From: CAZFQG01 sp964520785
GTDB taxonomy: Bacteria; Planctomycetota; Planctomycetia; Pirellulales; Thermoguttaceae
Direction: 5' to 3'
NCBI GenBank assembly: GCA_964520785.1
Contig: CAZFQG010000037.1
Span: 1 to 38,143 of the forward strand
Length of the DNA: 38,143 nucleotides
Shown here: positions 1 through 7,451 of the stretch, one piece after another
How positions within the stretch are numbered: position 1 is the stretch's first letter
Layout of the letters: each line of letters begins with the position of its first letter
The notes under the pieces: model-generated
What the model saw: only the letters and a program-made list of their open reading frames with translations
Told to the model about the DNA's origin: nothing
The model's database searches: none
Position numbers and translations under genes: made by a program

Positions 1-107
1 CGCGAAGCCTACGCTCCGCCGGGGCCAGGCCCAACGGCGCCGCCCCGGCGATGGAGAGTCCGTCGCGGCCGTGCCGGTGGCCGCGTCAAACCGCCAAGGA
101 TACCGCC

Positions 108-515
108 ATGCTCGTCCGGATGGAACTTTCCCGCATCATCATCAGCGAAATCAACGATCAGCAGGTCATCTATCTGAAGGAGAAGGATGGCGAGCGCCAG
201 TTCCCCATTATGGTGGGTATTTTCGAGGCGACCAGTATCGACCGGCGGGTTAAAGGGCTCCGCGCCCCCAGGCCCCTTACCCACGACCTCATTCTAGGAG
301 TCGTTCAGTCGATGGGCGGGCGAATTCAAGACATCGTAGTTTGTGACCTGGAGGACCAGACCTACTACGCGCGGCTTCGGATTCGCCGCGGGAAGAACGA
401 ACTGATCGAGGTGGATGCTCGGCCCTCCGACGCCATCGCGGTGGCGATGACAAGCGATCCCCCGATTCCGATCTTCGTGAGCGAGGAGGTCTTGGCAGCG
501 GCGGCGGAGGGGTGA
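108..515 (+). CDS. Bifunctional nuclease domain protein (DUF151)
   Basis: A 135-residue protein of the DUF151/bifunctional nuclease (BFN) family. Members have been reported to have nuclease activity in plants, but the bacterial role is largely undefined. The family fingerprint is visible at the C-terminus as RPSDAIAVAM followed by PIPIFVSEEVL. The N-terminal half carries the usual LSRIIISEINDQQVIYL strand pattern. The reading frame stays open upstream to about position 51 and beyond, but the ATG at 108 is chosen because AAGGA at 96-100 sits 7 bases before it and MLVRMELSR is the normal family start. The length matches a single-domain member. It is convergent with pheA, 80 bases apart. The family assignment is secure and the function is not. 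Confidence 0.85.
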   Translation: MLVRMELSRIIISEINDQQVIYLKEKDGERQFPIMVGIFEATSIDRRVKGLRAPRPLTHDLILGVVQSMGGRIQDIVVCDLEDQTYYARLRIRRGKNELIEVDARPSDAIAVAMTSDPPIPIFVSEEVLAAAAEG

Positions 516-595
516 CTGCACCGTTGGTGCCGCCCGAAAGAAGGCCGCGCGTGCTCCATCGGCATACCGTGAAGACTTCCGCCGCTGATCTCCGC

Positions 596-1735
596 TCAAC
601 TTTCCAGCCTTCGTCCGGCGGCCGGGAACAACGACGGGTACGATCCCAGAATTTTCAGTTGAAGGGCCTTGTTTTCCAGCAATTGGACGACCCGGCGGAT
701 CTTGAGGTCGGTCTCGTGCCCCTCCAATTCGACGAAAAAGAGGTAGGCGCGGTCGGAATTGGGGATCGGTAGCGACTCGATCCAGGTGAGGTTGATCCGA
801 TTCCGCTTGAAGAGGTTCAGCGCCTCCGCCAAAGTCCCCGGCCGGTGATCCAACTGGAAGATGATCGCCGTCTTATCCTTTCCCGTCCGCGGGGCCGATT
901 GGGTGGCGATGACGGAGAACCGGGTGATATTTCCGCTGTTGTCTTCGATATTCTCGGCGAGAATCTTCAGCCCGTGCGCGTTTCCGGCCTGCCGGCTGGC
1001 GATGGCGGCGATGTGGGGAGATTCCTTGGCCGCCGCGGCCGCCGCCGAGGTACTCGTAACCTCCTTCAGAACGGCCTGCGGCAGATGTCGAGCCAGCCAG
1101 TTCCGGCACTGGGAAAGGGCCTGCGGCTTGCTTTGGACTTCGCGGATTTCGTCGCGGCCGCCAATACCGAGCAGCATGTGATGAATGGCCAGTTCGACCT
1201 CGCCGCAGATGCGGACCGACATCTGCGTGAACATGTCGAGCGTGTCGATGACGCGGCCGTCGGTGGAATTTTCGATCGGGACGATCCCGTAATTCGCGTG
1301 GCCCCGCTGGACCTCTTCGAAGACGGCCGCGATATTCCCCACCGGGAGGAAGTCCGCGGTACTGCCGAACCGCTCGATGGCCGCCAGGTGGCTGTAGCTA
1401 AACCAGGGTCCCAGCATGGCGACGCGAAGCCGCCCCCCCAACGAACGGCAACCCCCGAGAATCTCGCGAAATACGGCGCGGACCGCCTCGCCGTCGAGGG
1501 GCCCCTCGTTCACCTCCTCCAACCGGTCGAGGAGGGACGCTTCCTCCACGAGGAAACTCTCCGTGAGCATTTCTCGTTCACGCCCTGTTTGGAGTTCCGC
1601 GGCGACTCGGGCCCGGTCGTTGATGAGGCCCAGGATTTGCGAATCGAGCTTGCGGAGCTTCGCTTGGGTCGCCTTCCCGCCGGCCCCGGACGAGGCCGAC
1701 TTGGGCGCAGACGTTTTTCTTTCTTTTTTGGCCAT
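596..1735 (-). CDS. pheA: Chorismate mutase / prephenate dehydratase (P-protein)
   Basis: A 379-residue bifunctional enzyme of phenylalanine biosynthesis. It converts chorismate to prephenate and then to phenylpyruvate in the cytoplasm. A basic, Ala/Ser-rich lead of about 25 residues is followed by a helical chorismate mutase domain (about 25-100, KLRKLDSQILGLINDRARVA). Next is the prephenate dehydratase domain (about 103-283) with GPWFSYSHLAA, VPIENSTDG and the catalytic-type ITRFSVIA. A C-terminal ACT domain (about 295-370) follows. The ACT Phe-binding motifs are variant: GTLA instead of the usual GALV, and IESLP instead of IESRP, so feedback control may differ. A TTG two codons upstream also opens the frame, but the ATG at 1735 is preferred. 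A promoter-like TATAAT lies 7 bases upstream, suggesting a very short or absent leader. Confidence 0.92.
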   Translation of the reverse strand: MAKKERKTSAPKSASSGAGGKATQAKLRKLDSQILGLINDRARVAAELQTGREREMLTESFLVEEASLLDRLEEVNEGPLDGEAVRAVFREILGGCRSLGGRLRVAMLGPWFSYSHLAAIERFGSTADFLPVGNIAAVFEEVQRGHANYGIVPIENSTDGRVIDTLDMFTQMSVRICGEVELAIHHMLLGIGGRDEIREVQSKPQALSQCRNWLARHLPQAVLKEVTSTSAAAAAAKESPHIAAIASRQAGNAHGLKILAENIEDNSGNITRFSVIATQSAPRTGKDKTAIIFQLDHRPGTLAEALNLFKRNRINLTWIESLPIPNSDRAYLFFVELEGHETDLKIRRVVQLLENKALQLKILGSYPSLFPAAGRRLES

Positions 1736-1742
1736 GATCAAA

Positions 1743-1772
1743 GATTATACCGCCAAGAAAATCGAGAAGCAA
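1743..1772 (-). promoter_or_regulatory. Candidate pheA promoter
   Basis: On the minus strand, TTGCTT (1772-1767) is followed after 18 bases by a perfect TATAAT (1748-1743). Initiation about 7 bases downstream would fall at or next to the pheA ATG at 1735, so the transcript would be nearly leaderless. No Shine-Dalgarno sequence is seen before that ATG, which fits. This is pattern evidence only. Confidence 0.35.
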
Positions 1773-1793
1773 TATTTTTGATCTTGCTGAGAC

Positions 1794-2909
1794 TTAGTAT
1801 TGAACGCTCGCGCGAAGGAGCACCGTATCGTCGGGGCGGAAGTCGTCCCGAGTCGAGTCGAATTCGACGTCCCGGCCGAAGACGTAACCGACCTCGAACG
1901 CGGTCGTCAATTCCCCAAGGGGGGACTTCCGCTCCAGGCCGAGCAGTACGCGGTAGTCGCGGATATTGAGGTTCTCGTTGACACCCGTTTCTCGCTGGAC
2001 GGCCCATCGGTTGCCGCCCAGTTCTCCGCCGACGTAGGCCCACACTTCGGTGGTTCCCAGGCGGCTGGGGCGCTCCGTCAGGCGGTAGGCGATTCTCGGC
2101 TTGGGGAGGGTAAGCTCCACGGCGAAGTCGTCCCTGGGGTTCCAAATGAATCCCCCCACCGGTAAAACCTTGATATCCTCCCGATTGAGATAGGCGACGC
2201 CGAAAACCAGCTTCAGGTCCTTGCGGTAGTGCCAGATTCCGGTACCGTAACCGGTCAACCGGAATGCCTCGTCCGTCTGCTGTCGGAAATCGCTGTAGAC
2301 GCCCGGGGTAATTCCAATGAACGCGGTTAAACGCTTCGTGACGGGCCGAATCCAGCGGAAGCTGACGTAGGTATCGAAAAGCCGAGGGGGAAGATCGCGG
2401 TCAGAGGGGCCGTCGACGTAATGGACCGCGAAGCCCGGCGTAATCACCAAGGGGGAACGCCGCTCGGGAAACGGCAGGCCACAGGTCAAGGTCGTTTCCA
2501 ATTCCGTCTGCCCCAAAGCGTCCGCGCCGGCACGCCGCGCCATCCAGGTGGCCTCGAACTTGGCCTTTTGAAAGAAGCTGGGACGTGATTCTTTCGGGAG
2601 AATCGAGAATTCCTCTTCTTCGGGCGGGTCGCCTGAAATAATGAGTTCGGGCATGGGCTCGAACTCAATCGGAGGAGACACGAGAGGCTCGGTCGCATAG
2701 GGGGCGATTACGGCCTCGGACGCCGTCTGCCGCCGGTCCTCACCGGGAAGCGGCTGGAAACGCAGCCGCGTATCCGGGTTCGACGTCAGCATTCCGGGGA
2801 ACGCGTCCGTGGGGGGCAGAGCGCGCGGAAGACGCTCGACCTGCGCCGCGACCGGCGCGGATAAGAGCAGCCAGACCAGAAGACACGACACGTGTCTTTT
2901 CGGGTCCAT
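1794..2909 (-). CDS. Putative outer-membrane beta-barrel protein (DUF6268-like), copy 1
   Basis: A protein of about 371 residues with a clear Sec signal peptide (MDPKRH, then the hydrophobic LLVWLLLSAPVAAQ). A Pro-rich linker follows, then a long C-terminal region of alternating hydrophobic and aromatic residues typical of outer-membrane strands, ending in VLLRASVQY. Shared segments include PLVITPGFAVHYVDGPSD, DLPPRLFDTYVSFRW and a terminal Tyr. These recur in the adjacent gene at 3016-4053, so the two are tandem paralogues, 106 bases apart. The resemblance is to planctomycete DUF6268-type proteins; this is recalled, not searched. A start at 2951 is possible but would put a 14-residue extension before the signal peptide, and its AGGAG abuts the ATG without a spacer. 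The role is unknown, perhaps a porin-like or structural barrel. Confidence 0.75.
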   Translation of the reverse strand: MDPKRHVSCLLVWLLLSAPVAAQVERLPRALPPTDAFPGMLTSNPDTRLRFQPLPGEDRRQTASEAVIAPYATEPLVSPPIEFEPMPELIISGDPPEEEEFSILPKESRPSFFQKAKFEATWMARRAGADALGQTELETTLTCGLPFPERRSPLVITPGFAVHYVDGPSDRDLPPRLFDTYVSFRWIRPVTKRLTAFIGITPGVYSDFRQQTDEAFRLTGYGTGIWHYRKDLKLVFGVAYLNREDIKVLPVGGFIWNPRDDFAVELTLPKPRIAYRLTERPSRLGTTEVWAYVGGELGGNRWAVQRETGVNENLNIRDYRVLLGLERKSPLGELTTAFEVGYVFGRDVEFDSTRDDFRPDDTVLLRASVQY

Positions 2910-3015
2910 CGCGTCGGACCGGCATGAAGTCGGCTTTCTCCGCAAGTGCATCTCCTGTAACGGGTTCGGACCGCAAGAACAGCGGTCTTCGCGGCCCGCT
3001 TTCCCGGCGGGCGGC

Positions 3016-4053
3016 TCAGTATATCAAGCCGGCCCGCAACAGAAACGCGGTCGTGGGTCGGAATATGGGTGAAGTCTTGTAGACGATTTCCCGATCCGTG
3101 GCGATGCCGATCTCGAAGAAGCCGTCCAGCGTGCCCGGGTTTCTCCAGTCCAAGCCGAAAAGAATACGGATATCGTTGTAGTCGATGGACTCATACGACC
3201 CGCTTAATCGCGTCACGGCCCAGGCGCCTCCGCCGTAATCCCCCCTGACGTACATCCACCACTCAGTGTTCCCGATGTTGGTGACGCGGCGGCTGATTTT
3301 GGGATTTGGAAACAGGATTTCGAACACGACGTCCGCGTTGGGACGAAAGATTATGCCGCCGGCGGGAAGTATCTTCACGCGGTTCCGGTCAAGGTATTCC
3401 ACCCCAACCTTCACGTCGAACCGGTCGGTCAGTGCCAGAACGGCGTAGCCATGGGCCGGGAATCGGATGCTCTTTTCAGTCACCTGATCGAAGGTAGAGT
3501 AGGCTCCCACCGATGCGGCCAGGTCGGCGGATAGCCACGGGGCGAGCTTTGGCTTCCAACTCGCCTCCAAGTAGCCGTCGAAGACGCTTGGCGGCAGGTC
3601 GGTATCGGGCTGAATCGGCCCCTGCCAGAAGCTCACGGCGAATCCCGGCGTCACCAGAAACGGCGTCTCCAAATTGAATAGCGGAAACGCCACGCTCCCT
3701 CGAATTCCCAGTTGGTTGATGCCGAACCCGTTGTCCCCGCTGTAGGGGATGAATTCGTATTCGAAGCGGATTTCGTTGATCAGCCGTGTCGCCTGCTGAA
3801 ACTGTTCGGAGAAACCCTCGAACTGCATGCTCGGAAGAGAAGAGCCGTCCCCAAGGAGAGTCGACGGCTGCGCTCCCGGCGGAGCGTAGGGGTCCCAAGT
3901 CGGCGGAGGAAGTTGAATACTGGGGCTCAATTGGGCCGACGGACCCAGCGCAGGAGGGGGTGTCGCGGGGATCGTCTGAGCAACTACGGCTCCCGTCATC
4001 CACCCGCACACGCTGATTATCGCTGCGATTCTCAATATCATCGGCCGGTTCAC
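3016..4053 (-). CDS. Putative outer-membrane beta-barrel protein (DUF6268-like), copy 2
   Basis: A 345-residue paralogue of the preceding protein. It starts with a signal peptide (MNRPMILRIAAIISVCGWM, cleavage near VVAQT) and a Pro-rich linker. The barrel-like domain carries FLVTPGFAVSFWQGP, DLPPSVFDGYLEASW, VLPAGGI-type and WMYVRGDYGGGAWAV segments and ends with FLLRAGLIY. A terminal aromatic residue is what the BAM machinery usually recognises in outer-membrane barrels. It has the same strand and order as its neighbour and is probably co-transcribed with it (copy 2 first). The two have diverged substantially outside the shared motifs, so the duplication is old. The ligand or function cannot be read from sequence. 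Confidence 0.78.
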   Translation of the reverse strand: MNRPMILRIAAIISVCGWMTGAVVAQTIPATPPPALGPSAQLSPSIQLPPPTWDPYAPPGAQPSTLLGDGSSLPSMQFEGFSEQFQQATRLINEIRFEYEFIPYSGDNGFGINQLGIRGSVAFPLFNLETPFLVTPGFAVSFWQGPIQPDTDLPPSVFDGYLEASWKPKLAPWLSADLAASVGAYSTFDQVTEKSIRFPAHGYAVLALTDRFDVKVGVEYLDRNRVKILPAGGIIFRPNADVVFEILFPNPKISRRVTNIGNTEWWMYVRGDYGGGAWAVTRLSGSYESIDYNDIRILFGLDWRNPGTLDGFFEIGIATDREIVYKTSPIFRPTTAFLLRAGLIY

Positions 4054-4346
4054 GTGAGCATCGAAAACAATGCGCCTCCGGAAACGCGCGCAGAAAAGCC
4101 ATTTCGAAGAGGCGGGCCGGATGGTACGCGAAGCGTCCGCTCCGCGTCAAGGCGAGTTGTCTGTACCCTCGAAAAAACGAAAAAAGGGTCACTGGGTCAC
4201 CGGTCAGCGCTTGGTCCGTTTCGTGACGGCATCGCAATCGGCCTGGTGCGGGGAAGGGGTCGGTAATCTATACTGTTATCCGAAGAGACCGCGTATCGTC
4301 ACCGCGGCGAGTATTTATTTACGTTTTTTACAGAAAAGGAATTGAC

Positions 4347-4748
4347 ATGAAACGGGTTCTGATCGGACTGACGGTCGTTGGACTGCTTGGATATGCTCTC
4401 ACCTGGGCCGTGGCCGACACGCGGAAGGCGGCCGAAGAGGACTCGGGCAAGCTGCGTCATGTAGTGCTCTTCAAGTTCAAGGACTCCGCGACGCCGGAGC
4501 AGATCAAGGAAGTGGAAGAGGCGTTCGCGGCGCTTCCGAAAAAGATTCCCGAGATCATCGACTTTGAATGGGGCACCAACAACAGCCCGGAGGGCTTGGA
4601 TCAGGGGCTTACCCACTGCTTTCTTCTGACATTCAAAGACGAAGCCGGCCGCGCCGTCTACCTTCCCCACCCCGATCACAAGGCCTTCGGAAAGGTGCTT
4701 CGGCCGATCTTGGACAAAGTGGTCGTGGTGGATTACTTCGTGAAGTAG
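4347..4748 (+). CDS. Exported Dabb (stress-responsive alpha/beta-barrel) domain protein
   Basis: A 133-residue protein. Residues 1-23 form a signal peptide or N-terminal anchor (MKRVLIGLTVVGLLGYALTW, then AVADT). Residues 37-130 form one Dabb domain, with the typical LRHVVLFKFKD start, HCFLLTFKDEAGRAVYL core and PHPDHKAFGKVL end. Dabb domains are small dimeric ferredoxin-like folds; many planctomycetes have secreted versions of unknown substrate. The start is supported by AAAGGA 6 bases upstream. It is transcribed divergently from the outer-membrane pair. The family is secure and no specific reaction can be assigned. Confidence 0.88.
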   Translation: MKRVLIGLTVVGLLGYALTWAVADTRKAAEEDSGKLRHVVLFKFKDSATPEQIKEVEEAFAALPKKIPEIIDFEWGTNNSPEGLDQGLTHCFLLTFKDEAGRAVYLPHPDHKAFGKVLRPILDKVVVVDYFVK

Positions 4749-5130
4749 GCAGGGAGAGAGGCACGACGATGGCAAACGGCTTCGCCCTGCTTCGCGTCGT
4801 CGCTATCCTGTTCTCCCCCCCACCGGCCGTTGGCTTATCCCACGAACCGGCCTCGTGAAGCACACCCTCATGACGTGGTGGAAAAGGTAGGGGACGTCGC
4901 GGGCGGGCCCAGAGACCGCGTTTGTCGCTATTGATGCCGACGAACGCGGCGATGTTCCCTTTTTCCAACACTGGCGGCCCCCTGATGCGACATCAGGAGC
5001 GTTGGACAGGGGGCGCAACATGGGCTGAAATAGAGGGTTATGGCAATCTGCTATCGGAGAGGCCGGCTTGGGCATTTGGTTTGCTCCCAAAAAATCCAAG
5101 AGGTACGACGCAGCTTGGAGGGAGAGACCG
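4749..5130. other. Intergenic stretch with one doubtful micro-ORF
   Basis: There is no recognisable gene between the Dabb protein and the glycosyltransferase. A 29-codon ORF starts at the ATG at 4769 (stop at 4856-4858), with GGGAGAGAGG as a possible ribosome-binding site. Its product (start MANGFALLRVVAILF) is a short hydrophobic stretch followed by Pro/Ser. It may be translated, but nothing beyond the start context supports this. No hairpin terminator or RNA gene was seen. Confidence 0.4.
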
Positions 5131-6303
5131 ATGACGATCACGAGAGTACAAGTCGATTCGACCCGAGTTGCCCCCGATGTCGCTTTGGCGGCCACGGGGA
5201 CCATTCGGGCACTCCATGTTATCAATGGGGAGCATTATTCCGGGGCGGAACGCGTCCAAGACTTGCTCAGCGGGGCGTTGCCTTCTTACGGCGTCGAAGT
5301 TCGGTTCGCGTGCGCGAAACCGGGCGTCTTCCGCCAGTCGCGGCGGTATCGGATTGCCCCGGTGTACGATGTCTTGATGCGGCATCGTTTGGATCTGCGA
5401 CCGGTTCGTCGTTTGGCCTGGATTGTCCGGGAGCAAGACTATCAACTTATTCACGCGCACACGCCTCGCACGGCTCTTCTGGCGGCTTTGGCTTCGCGGT
5501 TGAGTGGCGTCCCTTTCGTCTACCACGTCCACAGTCCCACGTCGCGCGATTCAACCCGGCGACTGGCGAACCGGATGAACATGTGGGTCGAGCGGTTTTC
5601 GCTGCGATACGCCTCCGGCGTCATCGCCGTCTCCGAAAGCCTCGGCCGCCATATGCGTTCCCTTGGCTACGCGGATTCGACGATTCACGTCGTTCCCAAC
5701 GGCGTTCCGCGCCGCGCCCCCAGGCAATGGCCGCAAGGGGCCTCGGCGGAGTGGACGCTCGGAACGGTCGCCCTGTTCCGGCCCCGGAAGGGAACCGACG
5801 TTCTGATCAAGGCATTGGGAATCCTCAACGGACGCCGGGTCCCGGTCCGGCTGAGGGCCGTTGGCGGATTCGAATCCGCCCAGCACGAGCGGACGCTGAA
5901 AAGCCTCGCCGCTAAGGAAGGGGTCGACCGCTTGATCACTTGGACCGGCTTCGCCGACAACGTCGACGCCGAACTCGATCGGATGGACTTGATGGTCCTG
6001 CCCAGCCTCTTCGGCGAAGGGCTGCCGATGGTCGTCCTCGAAGCGATGGCGGCCGGAGTTCCGGTCGTCGCCACCAGGGTGGAAGGGATTCCGGAAGCCA
6101 TCCGCGATCGCGTTGACGGGATCCTGACCGAACCGAACAGCCCGGAAGACCTGGCACGGGCCGTTGAAGAGATAGTGAACGGCCGAATCGACTACTCCGC
6201 CCTCCGCCGCAGCGCTTTCGAACGCCATGCCGAACGGTTCTCGGATCAGGCGATGGCCAAAGGAGTGGCCGAGGTCTACCGGAAGATACTCCACCGGGCG
6301 TGA
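5131..6303 (+). CDS. Glycosyltransferase family 4 (GT-B fold)
   Basis: A 390-residue retaining glycosyltransferase, predicted to transfer a sugar from a nucleotide donor during surface-polysaccharide or glycolipid assembly on the cytoplasmic face. The N-terminal acceptor domain starts with IRALHVINGEHYSGAERV and contains HTPRTALLAALASRLSG and YHVHSP. The linker has VIAVSESL and VVPNGV. The C-terminal donor domain has GTVALFRPRKGTDVLI and the EX7E motif in FGEGLPMVVLEAMA, then GVPVVATRVEGIPE. The ATG at 5131 is favoured by a purine-rich ribosome-binding site (GGAGGGAGAG at 5117-5126); an upstream in-frame ATG at 5068 has none. It stands alone, with no polysaccharide cluster in view, so the acceptor is unknown. 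Confidence 0.88.
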   Translation: MTITRVQVDSTRVAPDVALAATGTIRALHVINGEHYSGAERVQDLLSGALPSYGVEVRFACAKPGVFRQSRRYRIAPVYDVLMRHRLDLRPVRRLAWIVREQDYQLIHAHTPRTALLAALASRLSGVPFVYHVHSPTSRDSTRRLANRMNMWVERFSLRYASGVIAVSESLGRHMRSLGYADSTIHVVPNGVPRRAPRQWPQGASAEWTLGTVALFRPRKGTDVLIKALGILNGRRVPVRLRAVGGFESAQHERTLKSLAAKEGVDRLITWTGFADNVDAELDRMDLMVLPSLFGEGLPMVVLEAMAAGVPVVATRVEGIPEAIRDRVDGILTEPNSPEDLARAVEEIVNGRIDYSALRRSAFERHAERFSDQAMAKGVAEVYRKILHRA

Positions 6304-6392
6304 AGCTGCAAGGACAAAACCGCCGGAGCGTCGAGCCTTTCCATCCGCCCCGCGGCGCCGGTCGCTCGGCGAACCCCGAAGACCATCTCGGC

Positions 6393-7376
6393 TTACTCGC
6401 GGTCCGCGTTTATCCCCACCGCCTTGAAAAAGGTGTAGCAGAAGACGCCGTCCGGTTCCTTCGTGCGGCGCAAGCCCTCGATGCCGCGGTCAAAGGCCTC
6501 GGCCGTCATGAGCCCCTCGCGGAGCGCGTCTTCGCGGACGCCGCCGACCATCGCGGTGAAGGTCTTTTCGGTGAAGCCGTCGATCAGTTCCGGCCGGGTC
6601 GCGTCGACATAGACCATCCGTGGCGAGACGCGGACGCCGGCGAATCCGGCCTCGATAAGAAGGGGGTAGAGCTTCCGCCCAATCCGCGCGTCGCCGCCGG
6701 AGCGGGCCTGGAGTTCGATGAGGCACTCTACCGCCTGGTAGGAATCGGCGTTATCGGGAACCATCAGCGTCGAATCGTGGTCCCCTTCAATCGCCGTAAT
6801 CGTCCCGCCGGGCTTGAGGACGCGCCGCAGCCGCCGCAAGACGGCGAGCGGATTGGGGAGGTGTTCCAACACGAAACAAAAGAAGACATGGTCGAACCGG
6901 CCATCCTCGAAGGGGAGGTCGTTCAAGTCCGCCTGGAGGAACGAGACATTGCGTAGCCCGGCTTCCTCGACGCGGCGGCGCGCCTCGTCGAGGTAATCAA
7001 TAGCGATGTCCACGCAAGTCAGCGAGGCGCCGGGACTGGAAGAAGCGAGCGTCACGGTTTGGGCGCCCACGCCGCAGCCCGCCTCCAGAACACTCGCGCC
7101 GTCGGCATAGGCCGTGTCATGGTGGAGTAACTCGCAGAGCGTTCGGGCCTGATCGGTCAACCGTTGGGACTCGCTCCGGGAATATCCGTGGACGTACGCG
7201 CGGTTCATCGACGACTTCAGCCATTCATCGATCTCACCGCGGTGGAACCGCCACTGATTGCCGATCTTGGAAACCGGAATCTCGCCTCGCTGGGCCATCG
7301 CGTAGATCTTCGTCTTGCCGAACTTGAGGTACTCGGCCAGCTCCTCGACCGTCAACCACTGTTCATCGCCAGTCAC
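6393..7376 (-). CDS. Helix-turn-helix (excisionase-type) / SAM-dependent methyltransferase fusion
   Basis: A 327-residue two-domain protein. Residues 6-54 are an HTH_17/excisionase-type winged helix (LTVEELAEYLKFGKTKIYAM, then GEIPVSKIGNQWRF, then EIDEWL). This domain normally occurs in MerR-like or Xis DNA-binding proteins. Residues 70-240 are a class I methyltransferase: motif I VLEAGCGVGA (97-106), acidic motif CVDIA, post-I QADLNDLPFEDGRFD, then FVLEHLPNP and LKPGGT. The C-terminus (about 240-327) resembles the cap of small-molecule methyltransferases rather than a DNA methylase; no NPPY or DPPY is present. It could be a DNA-tethered enzyme or a regulator that senses a metabolite. Two phased 10-bp direct repeats lie just upstream. 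It may be the last gene of the operon with 7452-12860. Confidence 0.85.
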   Translation of the reverse strand: MTGDEQWLTVEELAEYLKFGKTKIYAMAQRGEIPVSKIGNQWRFHRGEIDEWLKSSMNRAYVHGYSRSESQRLTDQARTLCELLHHDTAYADGASVLEAGCGVGAQTVTLASSSPGASLTCVDIAIDYLDEARRRVEEAGLRNVSFLQADLNDLPFEDGRFDHVFFCFVLEHLPNPLAVLRRLRRVLKPGGTITAIEGDHDSTLMVPDNADSYQAVECLIELQARSGGDARIGRKLYPLLIEAGFAGVRVSPRMVYVDATRPELIDGFTEKTFTAMVGGVREDALREGLMTAEAFDRGIEGLRRTKEPDGVFCYTFFKAVGINADRE

Positions 7377-7413
7377 TTCTTATCCTTTCGCAATAGAGAA
7401 TGATTCGAAACGA

Positions 7414-7443
7414 TAATAAATGATAACCAGCGGTAATAAATGA
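7414..7443. repeat. Pair of 10-bp direct repeats upstream of the HTH-methyltransferase gene
   Basis: TAATAAATGA occurs at 7414-7423 and again at 7434-7443, exactly 20 bp apart, so the copies lie on the same helix face. They fill the 75-base AT-rich gap between the HzsA-related gene and the HTH-methyltransferase gene. They are a plausible operator for the adjacent HTH domain (autoregulation); this is inference. Confidence 0.5.
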
Positions 7444-7451
7444 CACAAGGG

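Noticed and set aside
845..1969. A 374-codon plus-strand ORF
   Set aside because: It is the antisense shadow of pheA and the outer-membrane gene. Its composition is Arg/Asp/Gly-rich with no family pattern.
4769..4858. A 29-codon ORF with a purine-rich upstream sequence
   Set aside because: It is too short to support by sequence alone. It is mentioned only as a possibility in the spacer entry.
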